DNA from: Streptomyces venezuelae
GTDB lineage: Bacteria > Actinomycetota > Actinomycetes > Streptomycetales > Streptomycetaceae
DNA length: 64,000 bases
NCBI RefSeq assembly: GCF_008642275.1
Contig: NZ_CP029189.1
Span: 2,340,001 to 2,404,000 of the forward strand
Direction: 5' to 3'
Part shown: piece by piece, positions 48,033-56,373 of the stretch
How the letters are laid out: every line of letters begins with the position of its first letter
How positions within the stretch are numbered: position 1 is the stretch's first letter
The notes under the pieces: model-generated
The model's database searches: none
What the model was told of the DNA's origin: nothing
Seen by the model: the letters and a program-made list of their open reading frames with translations, nothing else
Position numbers and translations under genes: made by a program

Positions 48033-48878
48033 ATGGACAGCGTGGAGGACGGGAACGGCATGGAAAGCCTGCGGATCATCGAGACCTGGCCGGTGCCGAC
48101 CGCCGCGGCGGCCGTCGTCCGGGCCGACGGGAGCCTGGCGGGCTCCCACGGGCCCGTGGACCACCGGTTCGCCCTTGCGTCGGTCACCAAGCCGCTCACC
48201 GCGTACGCCGCCCTCGTCGCGTACGAGGAGGGGGCGATCGAGCTGGACGAGCCGGCCGGACCCGAGGGGTCGACGGTCCGTCACCTGCTCGCGCACACCA
48301 GCGGCCTGGCCTTCGACGAGCACCGGGTGTCGGCCCCGCCCGGGCAGCGCCGGCTGTACTCGAACGCCGGCTTCGAGGAGCTCGGCGACCACATCGCCAA
48401 GGCCACCGGCATCCCCTTCGCGGAGTACCTGCACCAGGCGGTCTTCGAGCCGCTGGGCATGGAGCGCACCGCCCTGGAGGGCTCGCCCGCCAAGGACGGC
48501 GTCTCGACCGTCGCCGACCTGCTGCGGTTCGCCGCCGAGCTGCAGGCGCCGCGGCTGCTGGACGTCCGTACGGTCGCCGAGGCCACCTCCGTGGTCCACC
48601 CCGGGCTCAAGGGCGTCCTGCCGGGCTACGGGCACCAGTCCCCCAACGACTGGGGCCTCGGCCTGGAGATCCGCGGCCACAAGGCCCCGCACTGGACAGG
48701 TGCGTCCTCCTCGCCGCGCACCTTCGGCCACTTCGGTCAGGCCGGTACCTTCCTGTGGGTGGATCCGGACGCGCGCGCCGCGTGCGTGGCGCTGACCGAC
48801 CGCGCCTTCGGCCCGTGGGCGGCCGAGGCCTGGACCCCGTTCACCGACGCCGTACTGGCCGAGCTCCGCTCCCGCTAG
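48033..48878 (+). CDS. Serine hydrolase of the beta-lactamase/class C family
   Basis: 281 residues. The SxxK motif is SVTK (Ser50, Lys53) and the second motif is YSN at 109-111. FGHFGQAGTFLWVDP occupies the place of the third motif. No signal peptide is seen, so it acts in the cytoplasm, probably as an esterase or peptidase rather than a beta-lactamase. ATG at 48033 fits a leaderless start after TAGGCT; the ATG at 48060 is an alternative. It overlaps the pirin stop by 4 bases. Confidence 0.8.
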   Translation: MDSVEDGNGMESLRIIETWPVPTAAAAVVRADGSLAGSHGPVDHRFALASVTKPLTAYAALVAYEEGAIELDEPAGPEGSTVRHLLAHTSGLAFDEHRVSAPPGQRRLYSNAGFEELGDHIAKATGIPFAEYLHQAVFEPLGMERTALEGSPAKDGVSTVADLLRFAAELQAPRLLDVRTVAEATSVVHPGLKGVLPGYGHQSPNDWGLGLEIRGHKAPHWTGASSSPRTFGHFGQAGTFLWVDPDARAACVALTDRAFGPWAAEAWTPFTDAVLAELRSR

Positions 48879-49570
48879 TCCGTCTCCGGGGCTTCCGGGG
48901 CTTCCGGGGCTTCCGGGGTCGCGAACTCCCAGATCAGCAGCTCGCCCGGGGATCCGGCGACGACCTCCAGGTCCCGCTCGGCGGTGATCCGTACCGAATC
49001 CCCGGGGCCGAGCTCCGCCCCGTCCAGGCGCAGGTCCCCGCGCACCACGTGCAGGTAGACCCGTTCCGCCGCGGGTACGGCGACGCGTTCGCCCGCGCCG
49101 GGCCGCCGGACGTGCAGTACGGCTCCGGCCTCGGGCACCTCGTAGGGCGCGGCGTCGGCGATCTCCCGGACCACCCCGTAGGCGGGCTCGCCGCCCGCGG
49201 CCAGGGGCGCGAGCCACATCTGCACGAAACGCAGCCGCCCGGCGCCGTCGTTGCGCTCCACGTGCCGGGCGCCGGATCCGGCGCTGAGCCGCTGGACGTC
49301 CCCGGCCCGCACCACGCTCTTCTCACCGGTGCTGTCGTGGTGGGTGAGTTCGCCTTCGATCACCCAGGTCACGATCTCGGTGTGGCTGTGCGGGTGCTCG
49401 TCGAAGCCGGCGCCCGGCGTGAGGGTCTCCTCGTTGCAGGCGAGCACCGGCCCGAAGCGCAGGTTGTCCGGGTCGTAGAAAGCGCCGAAGGAGAAGGCGT
49501 GCCGGGTGGTGATCCCGGCGGCCGGGTCCCCGCCCTCGTACCGGTCGGCGCCGGGGCGAACATCAATCAT
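48875..49570 (-). CDS. Pirin-family bicupin protein
   Basis: 231 residues, two cupin folds. The N-terminal metal site is HPHSHTEIVTWVIEGELTHHDS, with the His/His/His/Glu pattern of pirins, some of which are quercetin dioxygenases. The C-terminal tail PEAPEAPEAPETD comes from a 12-bp triplicated sequence. TACCGT seven bases before the ATG and no Shine-Dalgarno suggest leaderless expression. Confidence 0.85.
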   Translation of the reverse strand: MIDVRPGADRYEGGDPAAGITTRHAFSFGAFYDPDNLRFGPVLACNEETLTPGAGFDEHPHSHTEIVTWVIEGELTHHDSTGEKSVVRAGDVQRLSAGSGARHVERNDGAGRLRFVQMWLAPLAAGGEPAYGVVREIADAAPYEVPEAGAVLHVRRPGAGERVAVPAAERVYLHVVRGDLRLDGAELGPGDSVRITAERDLEVVAGSPGELLIWEFATPEAPEAPEAPETD

Positions 49571-49662
49571 GGACGCCACGGTAGACCCCGCCGCGGGCCG
49601 GGGCGCGGGGCACGGGCGGGACCGGACTCCGCGCACCCGTCCCGATAAGGCAGTCTTGTCAC

Positions 49663-50880
49663 GTGTCCCAACCCGAACGTGAGCATTCGCCCGCCACACA
49701 TGCCGCGCATCCCGCTCCCGCCCATCCGCACACCGCGACGCTCCGCCGACTGGAGAAGTCCGCGGGCCGGCTGGCCGCCAACGCGATCGCGCGCATGGAC
49801 GAGACCCTGCCGTGGTACCGGGCCATGCCGCCCGAGAACCGGTCCTGGATCGGCCTGGTCGCCCAGGCCGGCATCGCCGCGTTCACGGAGTGGTTCAGGC
49901 ACCCGGAGACCCCGCAGGCCATCTCCACCGACGTGTTCGGGACGGCCCCGCGCGAGCTGACCCGGGCGATCACCCTGCGTCAGACCGTCGAGATGGTCCG
50001 CACCACGATCGAGGTCATGGAGGCCGCGATCGAGGAGGTGGCGGCCCCGGGCGACGAGTCGATCCTGCGCGAGGCGCTGCTGGTGTACGCCCGGGAGATC
50101 GCCTTCGCGACCGCCCAGGTGTACGCGCAGGCCGCCGAGGCCCGCGGGGCCTGGGACGCCCGGCTGGAGTCGCTGGTCGTGAACGCGGTGCTGTCCGGCG
50201 AGGCGGACGAGGGTGCGCTGTCCCGGGCGGCGGCGCTGGGCTGGAACTCCCCGGAGCACGTGTGCGTGGTGCTCGGCACCGCGCCGGAGGGCGACAGCGA
50301 GCTGACGGTCGAGGCGATCCGGCGCGCGGCCCGGCACCACAAGCTGCAGGTCCTGACCGGTGTGCTCGGGGACCGGCTGGTCGTGATCGCGGGCGGCAGC
50401 GACAACCCGATCCAGGTGGCGAAGTCGCTGATCGGACCGTTCGCGGCGGGTCCGGTGGTGGCCGGACCGGTGGTGTCCGACCTGCTGAACGCGACGAAGT
50501 CGGCGCAGGCCGCGGCGGCCGGGCTGAAAGCGTGCACGGCCTGGCAGGATGCCCCTCGGCCGGTTCTCGCGGACGATCTCCTGCCGGAGCGGGCCATCGC
50601 CTCCGATCCCGCCGCCAGGGATCAGCTGGTGGAGGAGATCTACAGACCACTGGAGGAGGCGGGGTCCGCACTGCTGGAGACCCTGAGCGTCTACCTGGAG
50701 CAGGCGAGCAGCCTGGAAGGGGCGGCGCGGATGCTGTTCGTGCACCCCAACACGGTGCGCTACCGGCTGCGACGTGTGACCGACGTCACCGGATGGTCTC
50801 CTTCTGATGTCCGCTCGGCGTTCACGCTGCGAATCGCCCTGATTCTCGGGCGTCTGGCTGACGGCGACGCCCAGTCCTAG
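49663..50880 (+). CDS. fasR: Fatty acid biosynthesis regulator FasR (PucR/CdaR-like)
   Basis: 405 residues. A long N-terminal helical sensory region precedes a GGDEF-like middle, and the C-terminal PucR-type HTH is LSVYLEQASSLEGAARMLFVHPNTVRYRLRRV. The position directly before fabD-fabH-acpP-fabF and the layout match S. coelicolor FasR, which activates that operon. The GTG at 49663 has no clear Shine-Dalgarno sequence. The 89-base gap before fabD would hold the target promoter. Confidence 0.9.
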   Translation: MSQPEREHSPATHAAHPAPAHPHTATLRRLEKSAGRLAANAIARMDETLPWYRAMPPENRSWIGLVAQAGIAAFTEWFRHPETPQAISTDVFGTAPRELTRAITLRQTVEMVRTTIEVMEAAIEEVAAPGDESILREALLVYAREIAFATAQVYAQAAEARGAWDARLESLVVNAVLSGEADEGALSRAAALGWNSPEHVCVVLGTAPEGDSELTVEAIRRAARHHKLQVLTGVLGDRLVVIAGGSDNPIQVAKSLIGPFAAGPVVAGPVVSDLLNATKSAQAAAAGLKACTAWQDAPRPVLADDLLPERAIASDPAARDQLVEEIYRPLEEAGSALLETLSVYLEQASSLEGAARMLFVHPNTVRYRLRRVTDVTGWSPSDVRSAFTLRIALILGRLADGDAQS

Positions 50881-50969
50881 ACTTTTGTCGGACATCAACA
50901 ATTACCCCGACGGTTCTTGGTCCCTGTCCCCACGGGCGGCAGGGACCATCCACAAGAGAGAGTGTGAGG

Positions 50970-51887
50970 GTGCTCGTACTCGTCGCTCCCGGCCAAGGCG
51001 CTCAGACGCCCGGCTTCTTGACTCCCTGGCTCGAACTTCCCGGTGCCGCTGACCGCGTCGCCGCGTGGTCGGACGCCATCGAGCTGGACCTTGCCCACTA
51101 CGGCACGACCGCGGACGCCGACGCGATCCGCGACACGGCGGTGGCCCAGCCCCTGCTGGTCGCCGCCGGCCTGCTGTCCGCTTCCGCGCTCGGTTCCCCG
51201 GCCGCCTTCGGCGCCGTCGCAGGCCACAGCGTCGGTGAGATCACCGCCGCCGCCTACGCCGGCGTGCTGTCCGAGGCCGACGCGCTGTCGTTCGTCCGGA
51301 CCCGCGGTCTGGGCATGGCCGAGGCCGCCGCCGTCACCGAGACCGGCATGGCCGCGGTCCTCGGCGGTGAGCGTGACGTGGTCGTCGCACACCTGGAGAA
51401 GCTGGGCCTGACGCCCGCGAACATCAACGGCGCGGGTCAGATCGTGGCCGCCGGCACGATGGAGCAGATCGCCGCTCTGGAGGCCGACAAGCCCGAAGGC
51501 TCCATGAAGGTCGTCGCCCTCAAGGTCGCGGGCGCGTTCCACACGCACCACATGGCCCCCGCGGTCGCCACGCTGGCGAAGGCCGCCGAGGCCCTCGCCC
51601 CGGCGGACCCGGCGCTGAAGTACGTCTCGAACAAGGACGGCCTCGTCGTCGCCACGGGTGCCGACGTCGTCGCCCGCCTGGTCGGCCAGGTCGCCAACCC
51701 GGTCCGCTGGGACCTGTGCATGGAGACGTTCGCCGAGCTGGGTGTCACGGGGATCATCGAGCTCTGCCCCGGTGGCACCCTGACGGGTCTGGCCAAGCGC
51801 GCGCTGAAGGGCGTACCGAGCGTGGCGCTGAAGACCCCGGACGATCTCGACAAGGCCGCGGCGCTCATCGCCGAACTGACGGTCTGA
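50970..51887 (+). CDS. fabD: Malonyl-CoA:ACP transacylase
   Basis: 305 residues. Starts VLVLVAPGQGAQTPGFL; the catalytic Ser87 lies in GHSVGE, with GAFHTHHM carrying the partner histidine. It transfers malonyl groups from CoA to AcpP for type II fatty acid synthesis; in Streptomyces it also serves polyketide synthases. The GTG at 50970 has GAGAGAG eight bases upstream and matches S. coelicolor FabD; a GTG two codons earlier is too close. Confidence 0.95.
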   Translation: MLVLVAPGQGAQTPGFLTPWLELPGAADRVAAWSDAIELDLAHYGTTADADAIRDTAVAQPLLVAAGLLSASALGSPAAFGAVAGHSVGEITAAAYAGVLSEADALSFVRTRGLGMAEAAAVTETGMAAVLGGERDVVVAHLEKLGLTPANINGAGQIVAAGTMEQIAALEADKPEGSMKVVALKVAGAFHTHHMAPAVATLAKAAEALAPADPALKYVSNKDGLVVATGADVVARLVGQVANPVRWDLCMETFAELGVTGIIELCPGGTLTGLAKRALKGVPSVALKTPDDLDKAAALIAELTV

Positions 51888-51906
51888 GAGAAGGAGCCCA
51901 CACAGC

Positions 51907-52911
51907 ATGTCCAAGATCAAGCCGGCCAAGGGCTCCCCTTACGCCCGCATCCTCGGTGTCGGCGGCTACCGCCCGACCCGTGTGGTGCCCAACGAGGTCA
52001 TCCTCGAGACCATCGACTCGTCCGACGAGTGGATCCGCTCCCGTTCCGGCATCGCGACGCGGCACTGGGCCTCGCCCCAGGAGACCGTCTCCGCGATGTC
52101 GGTGGAGGCCTCGGGGAAGGCGCTGGCCGATGCCGGTGTCGCCCCGGAGCAGATCGGTGCCGTGATCGTCTCGACGGTCTCGCACTTCAAGCAGACCCCG
52201 GCCGTCGCGACCGAGATCGCGCACCGGATCGGCGCGGGCAAGCCCGCCGCCTTCGACATCTCCGCCGGCTGTGCCGGATTCGGCTACGGCCTGACCCTGG
52301 CCAAGGGTCTCGTGGTGGAAGGTTCCGCGGAGTACGTCCTCGTCATCGGCGTGGAGCGGCTCTCGGACCTGACCGACCTGGAGGACCGCGCGACGGCCTT
52401 CCTGTTCGGTGACGGCGCCGGCGCCGTGGTCGTCGGTCCCTCGGACGAGCCGGCCATCGGCCCCACGGTGTGGGGTTCGGAGGGCGACAAGTCCGAGACG
52501 ATCAAGCAGACCGTGCCGTGGGACGAGTACCTCGGCAAGGACGGCGGCGAGAAGTTTCCGGCCATCACCCAGGAGGGTCAGGCGGTCTTCCGCTGGGCCG
52601 TCTTCGAGATGGCCAAGGTGGCCCAGCAGGCGCTCGACGCGGCCGGGATCACCGCGGACGACCTGGACGTCTTCATCCCGCACCAGGCGAACATGCGGAT
52701 CATCGACTCGATGGTGAAGACTCTGAAGCTGCCGGAGCACGTCACGGTCGCCCGTGACGTGGAGACCACCGGCAACACGTCGGCCGCCTCGATTCCGCTC
52801 GCTATGGAGCGGCTCCTGGCGACCGGAGCGGCGAAGAGCGGCGACACCGCGCTCGTCATCGGCTTCGGGGCGGGACTCGTCTACGCCGCGACGGTCGTTA
52901 CCCTCCCCTAG
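51907..52911 (+). CDS. fabH: Beta-ketoacyl-ACP synthase III
   Basis: 334 residues with the complete KAS III triad: Cys122 in SAGCAGFGYG, His259 in PHQANMR and Asn290 in TTGNTSAAS. It condenses a short acyl-CoA primer (straight or branched in Streptomyces) with malonyl-ACP. AAGGAG precedes the ATG; 19 bases separate it from fabD, so the genes are cotranscribed. Confidence 0.95.
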   Translation: MSKIKPAKGSPYARILGVGGYRPTRVVPNEVILETIDSSDEWIRSRSGIATRHWASPQETVSAMSVEASGKALADAGVAPEQIGAVIVSTVSHFKQTPAVATEIAHRIGAGKPAAFDISAGCAGFGYGLTLAKGLVVEGSAEYVLVIGVERLSDLTDLEDRATAFLFGDGAGAVVVGPSDEPAIGPTVWGSEGDKSETIKQTVPWDEYLGKDGGEKFPAITQEGQAVFRWAVFEMAKVAQQALDAAGITADDLDVFIPHQANMRIIDSMVKTLKLPEHVTVARDVETTGNTSAASIPLAMERLLATGAAKSGDTALVIGFGAGLVYAATVVTLP

Positions 52912-52968
52912 GGCCGGGATCCACATCCCGCCCTGTTCCACCCCAGTTAGCTACAGAAGGAGCGCCAC

Positions 52969-53217
52969 ATGGCCGCCACGCAGGAAGAAATCGTCGAGGG
53001 TCTCGCCGAGATCGTCAACGAGATCGCCGGTATCCCCACCGAGGACGTCGCGATCGAGAAGTCCTTCACCGACGACCTGGACGTCGACTCGCTCTCCATG
53101 GTCGAGGTCGTCGTCGCCGCCGAAGAGCGCTTCGACGTCAAGATCCCGGACGAGGACGTCAAGAACCTCAAGACGGTCGGCGACGCCGCGGACTACATCC
53201 TGAAGCACCAGGCCTGA
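52969..53217 (+). CDS. acpP: Acyl carrier protein
   Basis: 82 residues, acidic, with the phosphopantetheine site DDLDVDSLSMVEVV (Ser41). It carries growing acyl chains. AGAAGGAG lies upstream. Codon bias is very strong, consistent with high expression. Confidence 0.95.
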   Translation: MAATQEEIVEGLAEIVNEIAGIPTEDVAIEKSFTDDLDVDSLSMVEVVVAAEERFDVKIPDEDVKNLKTVGDAADYILKHQA

Positions 53218-53296
53218 GCCTGACGAGCGTTTGTCGCCACCTGGCGGTGGCGCCGTGACAATTCAGCACCCCCTGAGACGTGGAGAAAGAATTCCT

Positions 53297-54574
53297 GTGA
53301 GCCCGACCAATCGCACCGTGGTCGTCACCGGTATCGGCGCAACCACTCCGCTGGGTGGCGACAGCGCTTCGACCTGGGAAGGTCTGCTGGCCGGCCGTTC
53401 CGGCGTCAAGCCCCTGGAGGGCGAGCGCTTCGCCGAACTCCCGGTACGCATCGCCGCTCGGGCGGCCGTCGACCCGAACGACGTCCTGCCCCGGCCGCTG
53501 GCCCGCAAGCTGGACCGCTCGGCGCAGTTCGCCGTCATCGCGGCCCGTGAGGCCTGGGCCGACGCCGGTTACACCACCCCGGCCGGCGAAGAGACGGAAG
53601 AGGGCGCCTTCGTCGCGCCCCAGCGTCTGGGCACCGTGATCGCCTCCGGCATCGGCGGTGTCACCACCCTGCTCGACCAGTACGACGTCCTGAAGGACAA
53701 GGGCGTGCGCCGGGTCTCCCCGCACACCGTCCCCATGCTCATGCCGAACGGCCCGTCGGCCAACGTCGGCCTGGAGGTCAACGCCCAGGCGGGCGTGCAC
53801 ACTCCGGTCAGCGCCTGCGCGTCCGGCGCCGAGGCCATCGGCTACGCCGTCGAGATGATCCGTTCCGGCCGCGCCGACGTGGTCGTCGCCGGCGGCACCG
53901 AGGCGGCGATCCACCCGCTGCCGATCGCCGCGTTCGCCAACATGATGGCGATGTCCAAGAACAACGAGAACCCCGAGCAGGCCTCCCGTCCGTACGACAA
54001 GGCCCGTGACGGCTTCGTCCTGGGCGAGGGCGCGGGCGTCGTCGTCCTGGAGTCCGCCGAGCACGCCGCCGCGCGCGGCGCCCGGGTCTACTGCGAGGTG
54101 CTGGGCCAGGGTCTGTCCGCGGACAGCCACCACATCGCGCAGCCGGAGCCGACCGGCCGCGGTGTCGCGGCCGCGGTGCAGAACCTGCTCGACAACACGG
54201 GTCTGGACCCGGCCGAGCTGGTCCACCTGAACGCGCACGCCACGTCGACCCCGCAGGGTGACACGGCCGAGCTGAAGGCCCTGCGCAAGGTGCTGGGCGA
54301 CGACCTCGACCACATCGCGATCTCCGCGACCAAGTCGATGACCGGTCACCTGCTGGGCGGTGCGGGCGGTATCGAGACCGTCGCGACCGTGCTGGCGCTG
54401 TACAACCGGCTGGCCCCGCCGACGATCAACGTCGACGAGCTCGACGAGGACATCGACGCGGACATCGTCACCGGCGAGCCGCGCAAGCTGCCGGCCGACG
54501 GCCCGATCTCGGCGATCAACAACTCCTTCGGCTTCGGCGGCCACAACGTGACCCTGGCGTTCCGCACGGTCTAG
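53297..54574 (+). CDS. fabF: Beta-ketoacyl-ACP synthase II
   Basis: 425 residues with the KAS II triad Cys174 (VSACASGAE), His314 (NAHATSTPQGD) and His351 (SMTGHLLG). It elongates acyl-ACPs. GTG start with GGAGAAAG upstream, 79 bases after acpP. An upstream in-frame GTG lacks a binding site. A strong terminator ends the operon. Confidence 0.95.
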   Translation: MSPTNRTVVVTGIGATTPLGGDSASTWEGLLAGRSGVKPLEGERFAELPVRIAARAAVDPNDVLPRPLARKLDRSAQFAVIAAREAWADAGYTTPAGEETEEGAFVAPQRLGTVIASGIGGVTTLLDQYDVLKDKGVRRVSPHTVPMLMPNGPSANVGLEVNAQAGVHTPVSACASGAEAIGYAVEMIRSGRADVVVAGGTEAAIHPLPIAAFANMMAMSKNNENPEQASRPYDKARDGFVLGEGAGVVVLESAEHAAARGARVYCEVLGQGLSADSHHIAQPEPTGRGVAAAVQNLLDNTGLDPAELVHLNAHATSTPQGDTAELKALRKVLGDDLDHIAISATKSMTGHLLGGAGGIETVATVLALYNRLAPPTINVDELDEDIDADIVTGEPRKLPADGPISAINNSFGFGGHNVTLAFRTV

Positions 54575-54592
54575 TACCTCCGAGTCACGCGA

Positions 54593-54622
54593 AAGGCCCA
54601 CCCAGGATCCTGGGTGGGCCTT
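54593..54622. terminator. fab operon terminator
   Basis: A 30-bp perfect palindrome (arm AAGGCCCACCCAG) flanked by A and T, 18 bases after the fabF stop. It can also serve the convergent DUF3145 gene. Confidence 0.9.
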
Positions 54623-54639
54623 CTGCTTGGCCGAGCGGC

Positions 54640-55134
54640 CTAGACCACCTGGTGGAGCCAGCGGACCGGGGCGCCCTCGCCCGCGTAGCGGAAGGGCTCC
54701 AGCTCGTCGTCCCACGGCTTGCCGAGCAACTTGGCGATCTCCGCCTCCAGGTCGGTCTCGCCGTGGGCGGACCGGGCGAGGGCGGCGCGCAGCCGGTCCT
54801 CCGGGATCAGGATGTCGCCGTGCATGCCGGTGACGGCGTGGAAGATGCCGAGCTCCGGGGTGGAGCTGTAGCGCTCGCCCTCGGCGGTCGGGCACGGTTC
54901 CGCGGTCACCTCGAAGCGCAGCAGGTGCCAGCCGCGCAGCGCGGAGGCGAGTTTCGAGGCGGTGCCCGCTTCGGCCTGCCAGGAGAACTCCGCTCTCCAG
55001 GTGCCGGGGGAGGCGGGCTGTCTGATCCAGTCGAGGTTCACCCGCACCCCGAGCACGCCCGCAACAGCCCATTCCACGTGCGGGCAGAGCGCGCGCGGTG
55101 CGGAGTGCACGTACAGAACTCCACGTGTCGTCAC
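54640..55134 (-). CDS. DUF3145 family protein
   Basis: 164 residues: TTRGVLYVHSAPRALCPHVEWAVAGVLG at the start and GTASKLASALRGWHLLRFEVTAEP. This actinobacterial family is usually found next to the fab cluster; function unknown. GTG start with GGAGGT five bases upstream. Confidence 0.9.
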   Translation of the reverse strand: MTTRGVLYVHSAPRALCPHVEWAVAGVLGVRVNLDWIRQPASPGTWRAEFSWQAEAGTASKLASALRGWHLLRFEVTAEPCPTAEGERYSSTPELGIFHAVTGMHGDILIPEDRLRAALARSAHGETDLEAEIAKLLGKPWDDELEPFRYAGEGAPVRWLHQVV

Positions 55135-55383
55135 CGGGACCTCCAGTGTAGGACGAGGTCGGGAATAAACTCCAGAAAACGGACAGTATGTGACGTGATG
55201 TAATGTAACGGAAATTATTTGACATTGCGCTACGGGGCCTGCGGCCGAAACGCCACGGGAAAAAGCTACCGTGCGCCAGGGGTCATGATGTGACGTACGG
55301 TCGCTCCAAGACCCGTAAACGCAGAGCTTTCACTCAGCAGGACCCCCCGAACGACGTGGGGACGACAAGGAGGGCCCCTTCCC

Positions 55384-56286
55384 ATGCGCACCACCGCCCC
55401 ACGCCGCCGCGCGCGCCGGACGCTCGCGGGCGCGGGCGCGGCGCTCGTCCTGCTGGCCGGGGCGGCGACCGGGTGCAGCTCGGGGGGCGGGTCGGGCGGG
55501 CAGGGCGGCGAGCGCGGGGCGCAGAGCACACCGCGCTGGAACACCAAGCCTGCCTCGATCGCCGCGGTGGGCGACTCCATCACGCGGGGGTTCGACGCCT
55601 GTTCGGTGCTGGCCGACTGCCCCGAGGTCTCCTGGGCCACCGGGAACGACCCGGCGGTCCGCTCGCTGGCCGCACGGCTGCTCGGGGACGCGGAGGTGCC
55701 CGGCCGGAGCTGGAACTACGCGGTGACCGGCTCGCGGATGGCGGACCTGCCGGCCCAGCTGGCGGGGGCCGCCGCGCACAAGCCCGACCTGGTCACGGTC
55801 ATGGTGGGCTCGAACGACGCCTGCCGGCCCACGGCTTCGTCGATGACGCCGGTGGCGGAGTTCCGGTCCGGATTCGAGAAGGCGATCGCGGACCTGCGGG
55901 CCGCCTCCCCCGCCTCCCAGGTGTACGTCTCCAGCGTGCCGGACCTGCAGCGGCTGTGGGAGCAGGGCAAGGACCTGCCGATGGTGCGGCAGATCTGGAA
56001 GCTGGGCATCTGTCAGTCCATGCTCGCCGACCCGCTGTCGGCGGCCACGGGGGCGACGACCCGGCGCGAGCAGGTGCGGGCGCGGGTGGTGGAGTACAAC
56101 GAGGTGCTGCGCGAGGTCTGCGGAAAGGATCCGCTGTGCCGCTACGACGGCGGTGCGGTGTTCCAGTACCCCTTCGCGGCGGATCAGTTGAGCCGCTGGG
56201 ACTGGTTCCATCCGGGCAAGGACGGACAGGCGCGGCTCGCGGAACTGGCGCACCGCCAGGTGACGGCGGCCGAACCGCCGCGTTGA
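55384..56286 (+). CDS. SGNH/GDSL-hydrolase lipoprotein
   Basis: 300 residues. An RRR-rich N-terminus, hydrophobic core and lipobox AATGC (Cys31) predict a lipid-anchored exported protein with a Gly/Ser spacer. Block I is AVGDSITRGFD (catalytic Ser), block III is MVGSNDAC and block V is DWFHPGKDGQ (Asp, His). Six or more cysteines suggest disulfides. It is probably an esterase or lipase. AGGAGGG lies nine bases before the ATG. Confidence 0.85.
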   Translation: MRTTAPRRRARRTLAGAGAALVLLAGAATGCSSGGGSGGQGGERGAQSTPRWNTKPASIAAVGDSITRGFDACSVLADCPEVSWATGNDPAVRSLAARLLGDAEVPGRSWNYAVTGSRMADLPAQLAGAAAHKPDLVTVMVGSNDACRPTASSMTPVAEFRSGFEKAIADLRAASPASQVYVSSVPDLQRLWEQGKDLPMVRQIWKLGICQSMLADPLSAATGATTRREQVRARVVEYNEVLREVCGKDPLCRYDGGAVFQYPFAADQLSRWDWFHPGKDGQARLAELAHRQVTAAEPPR

Positions 56287-56303
56287 CGCCCGGGTGCGCG
56301 CAG

Positions 56304-56339
56304 GGTCCGGGGGCGGGTGTCAGGGCCCGCCCCCGGACC
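56304..56339. terminator. Bidirectional terminator
   Basis: GGTCCGGGGGCGGG pairs with CCCGCCCCCGGACC (14 bp) around an 8-base loop, between the SGNH gene and the convergent GH3 gene. Confidence 0.85.
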
Positions 56340-56373
56340 TGTCCTCAGGGGTGATTTCCGGCCATACGGCGTG

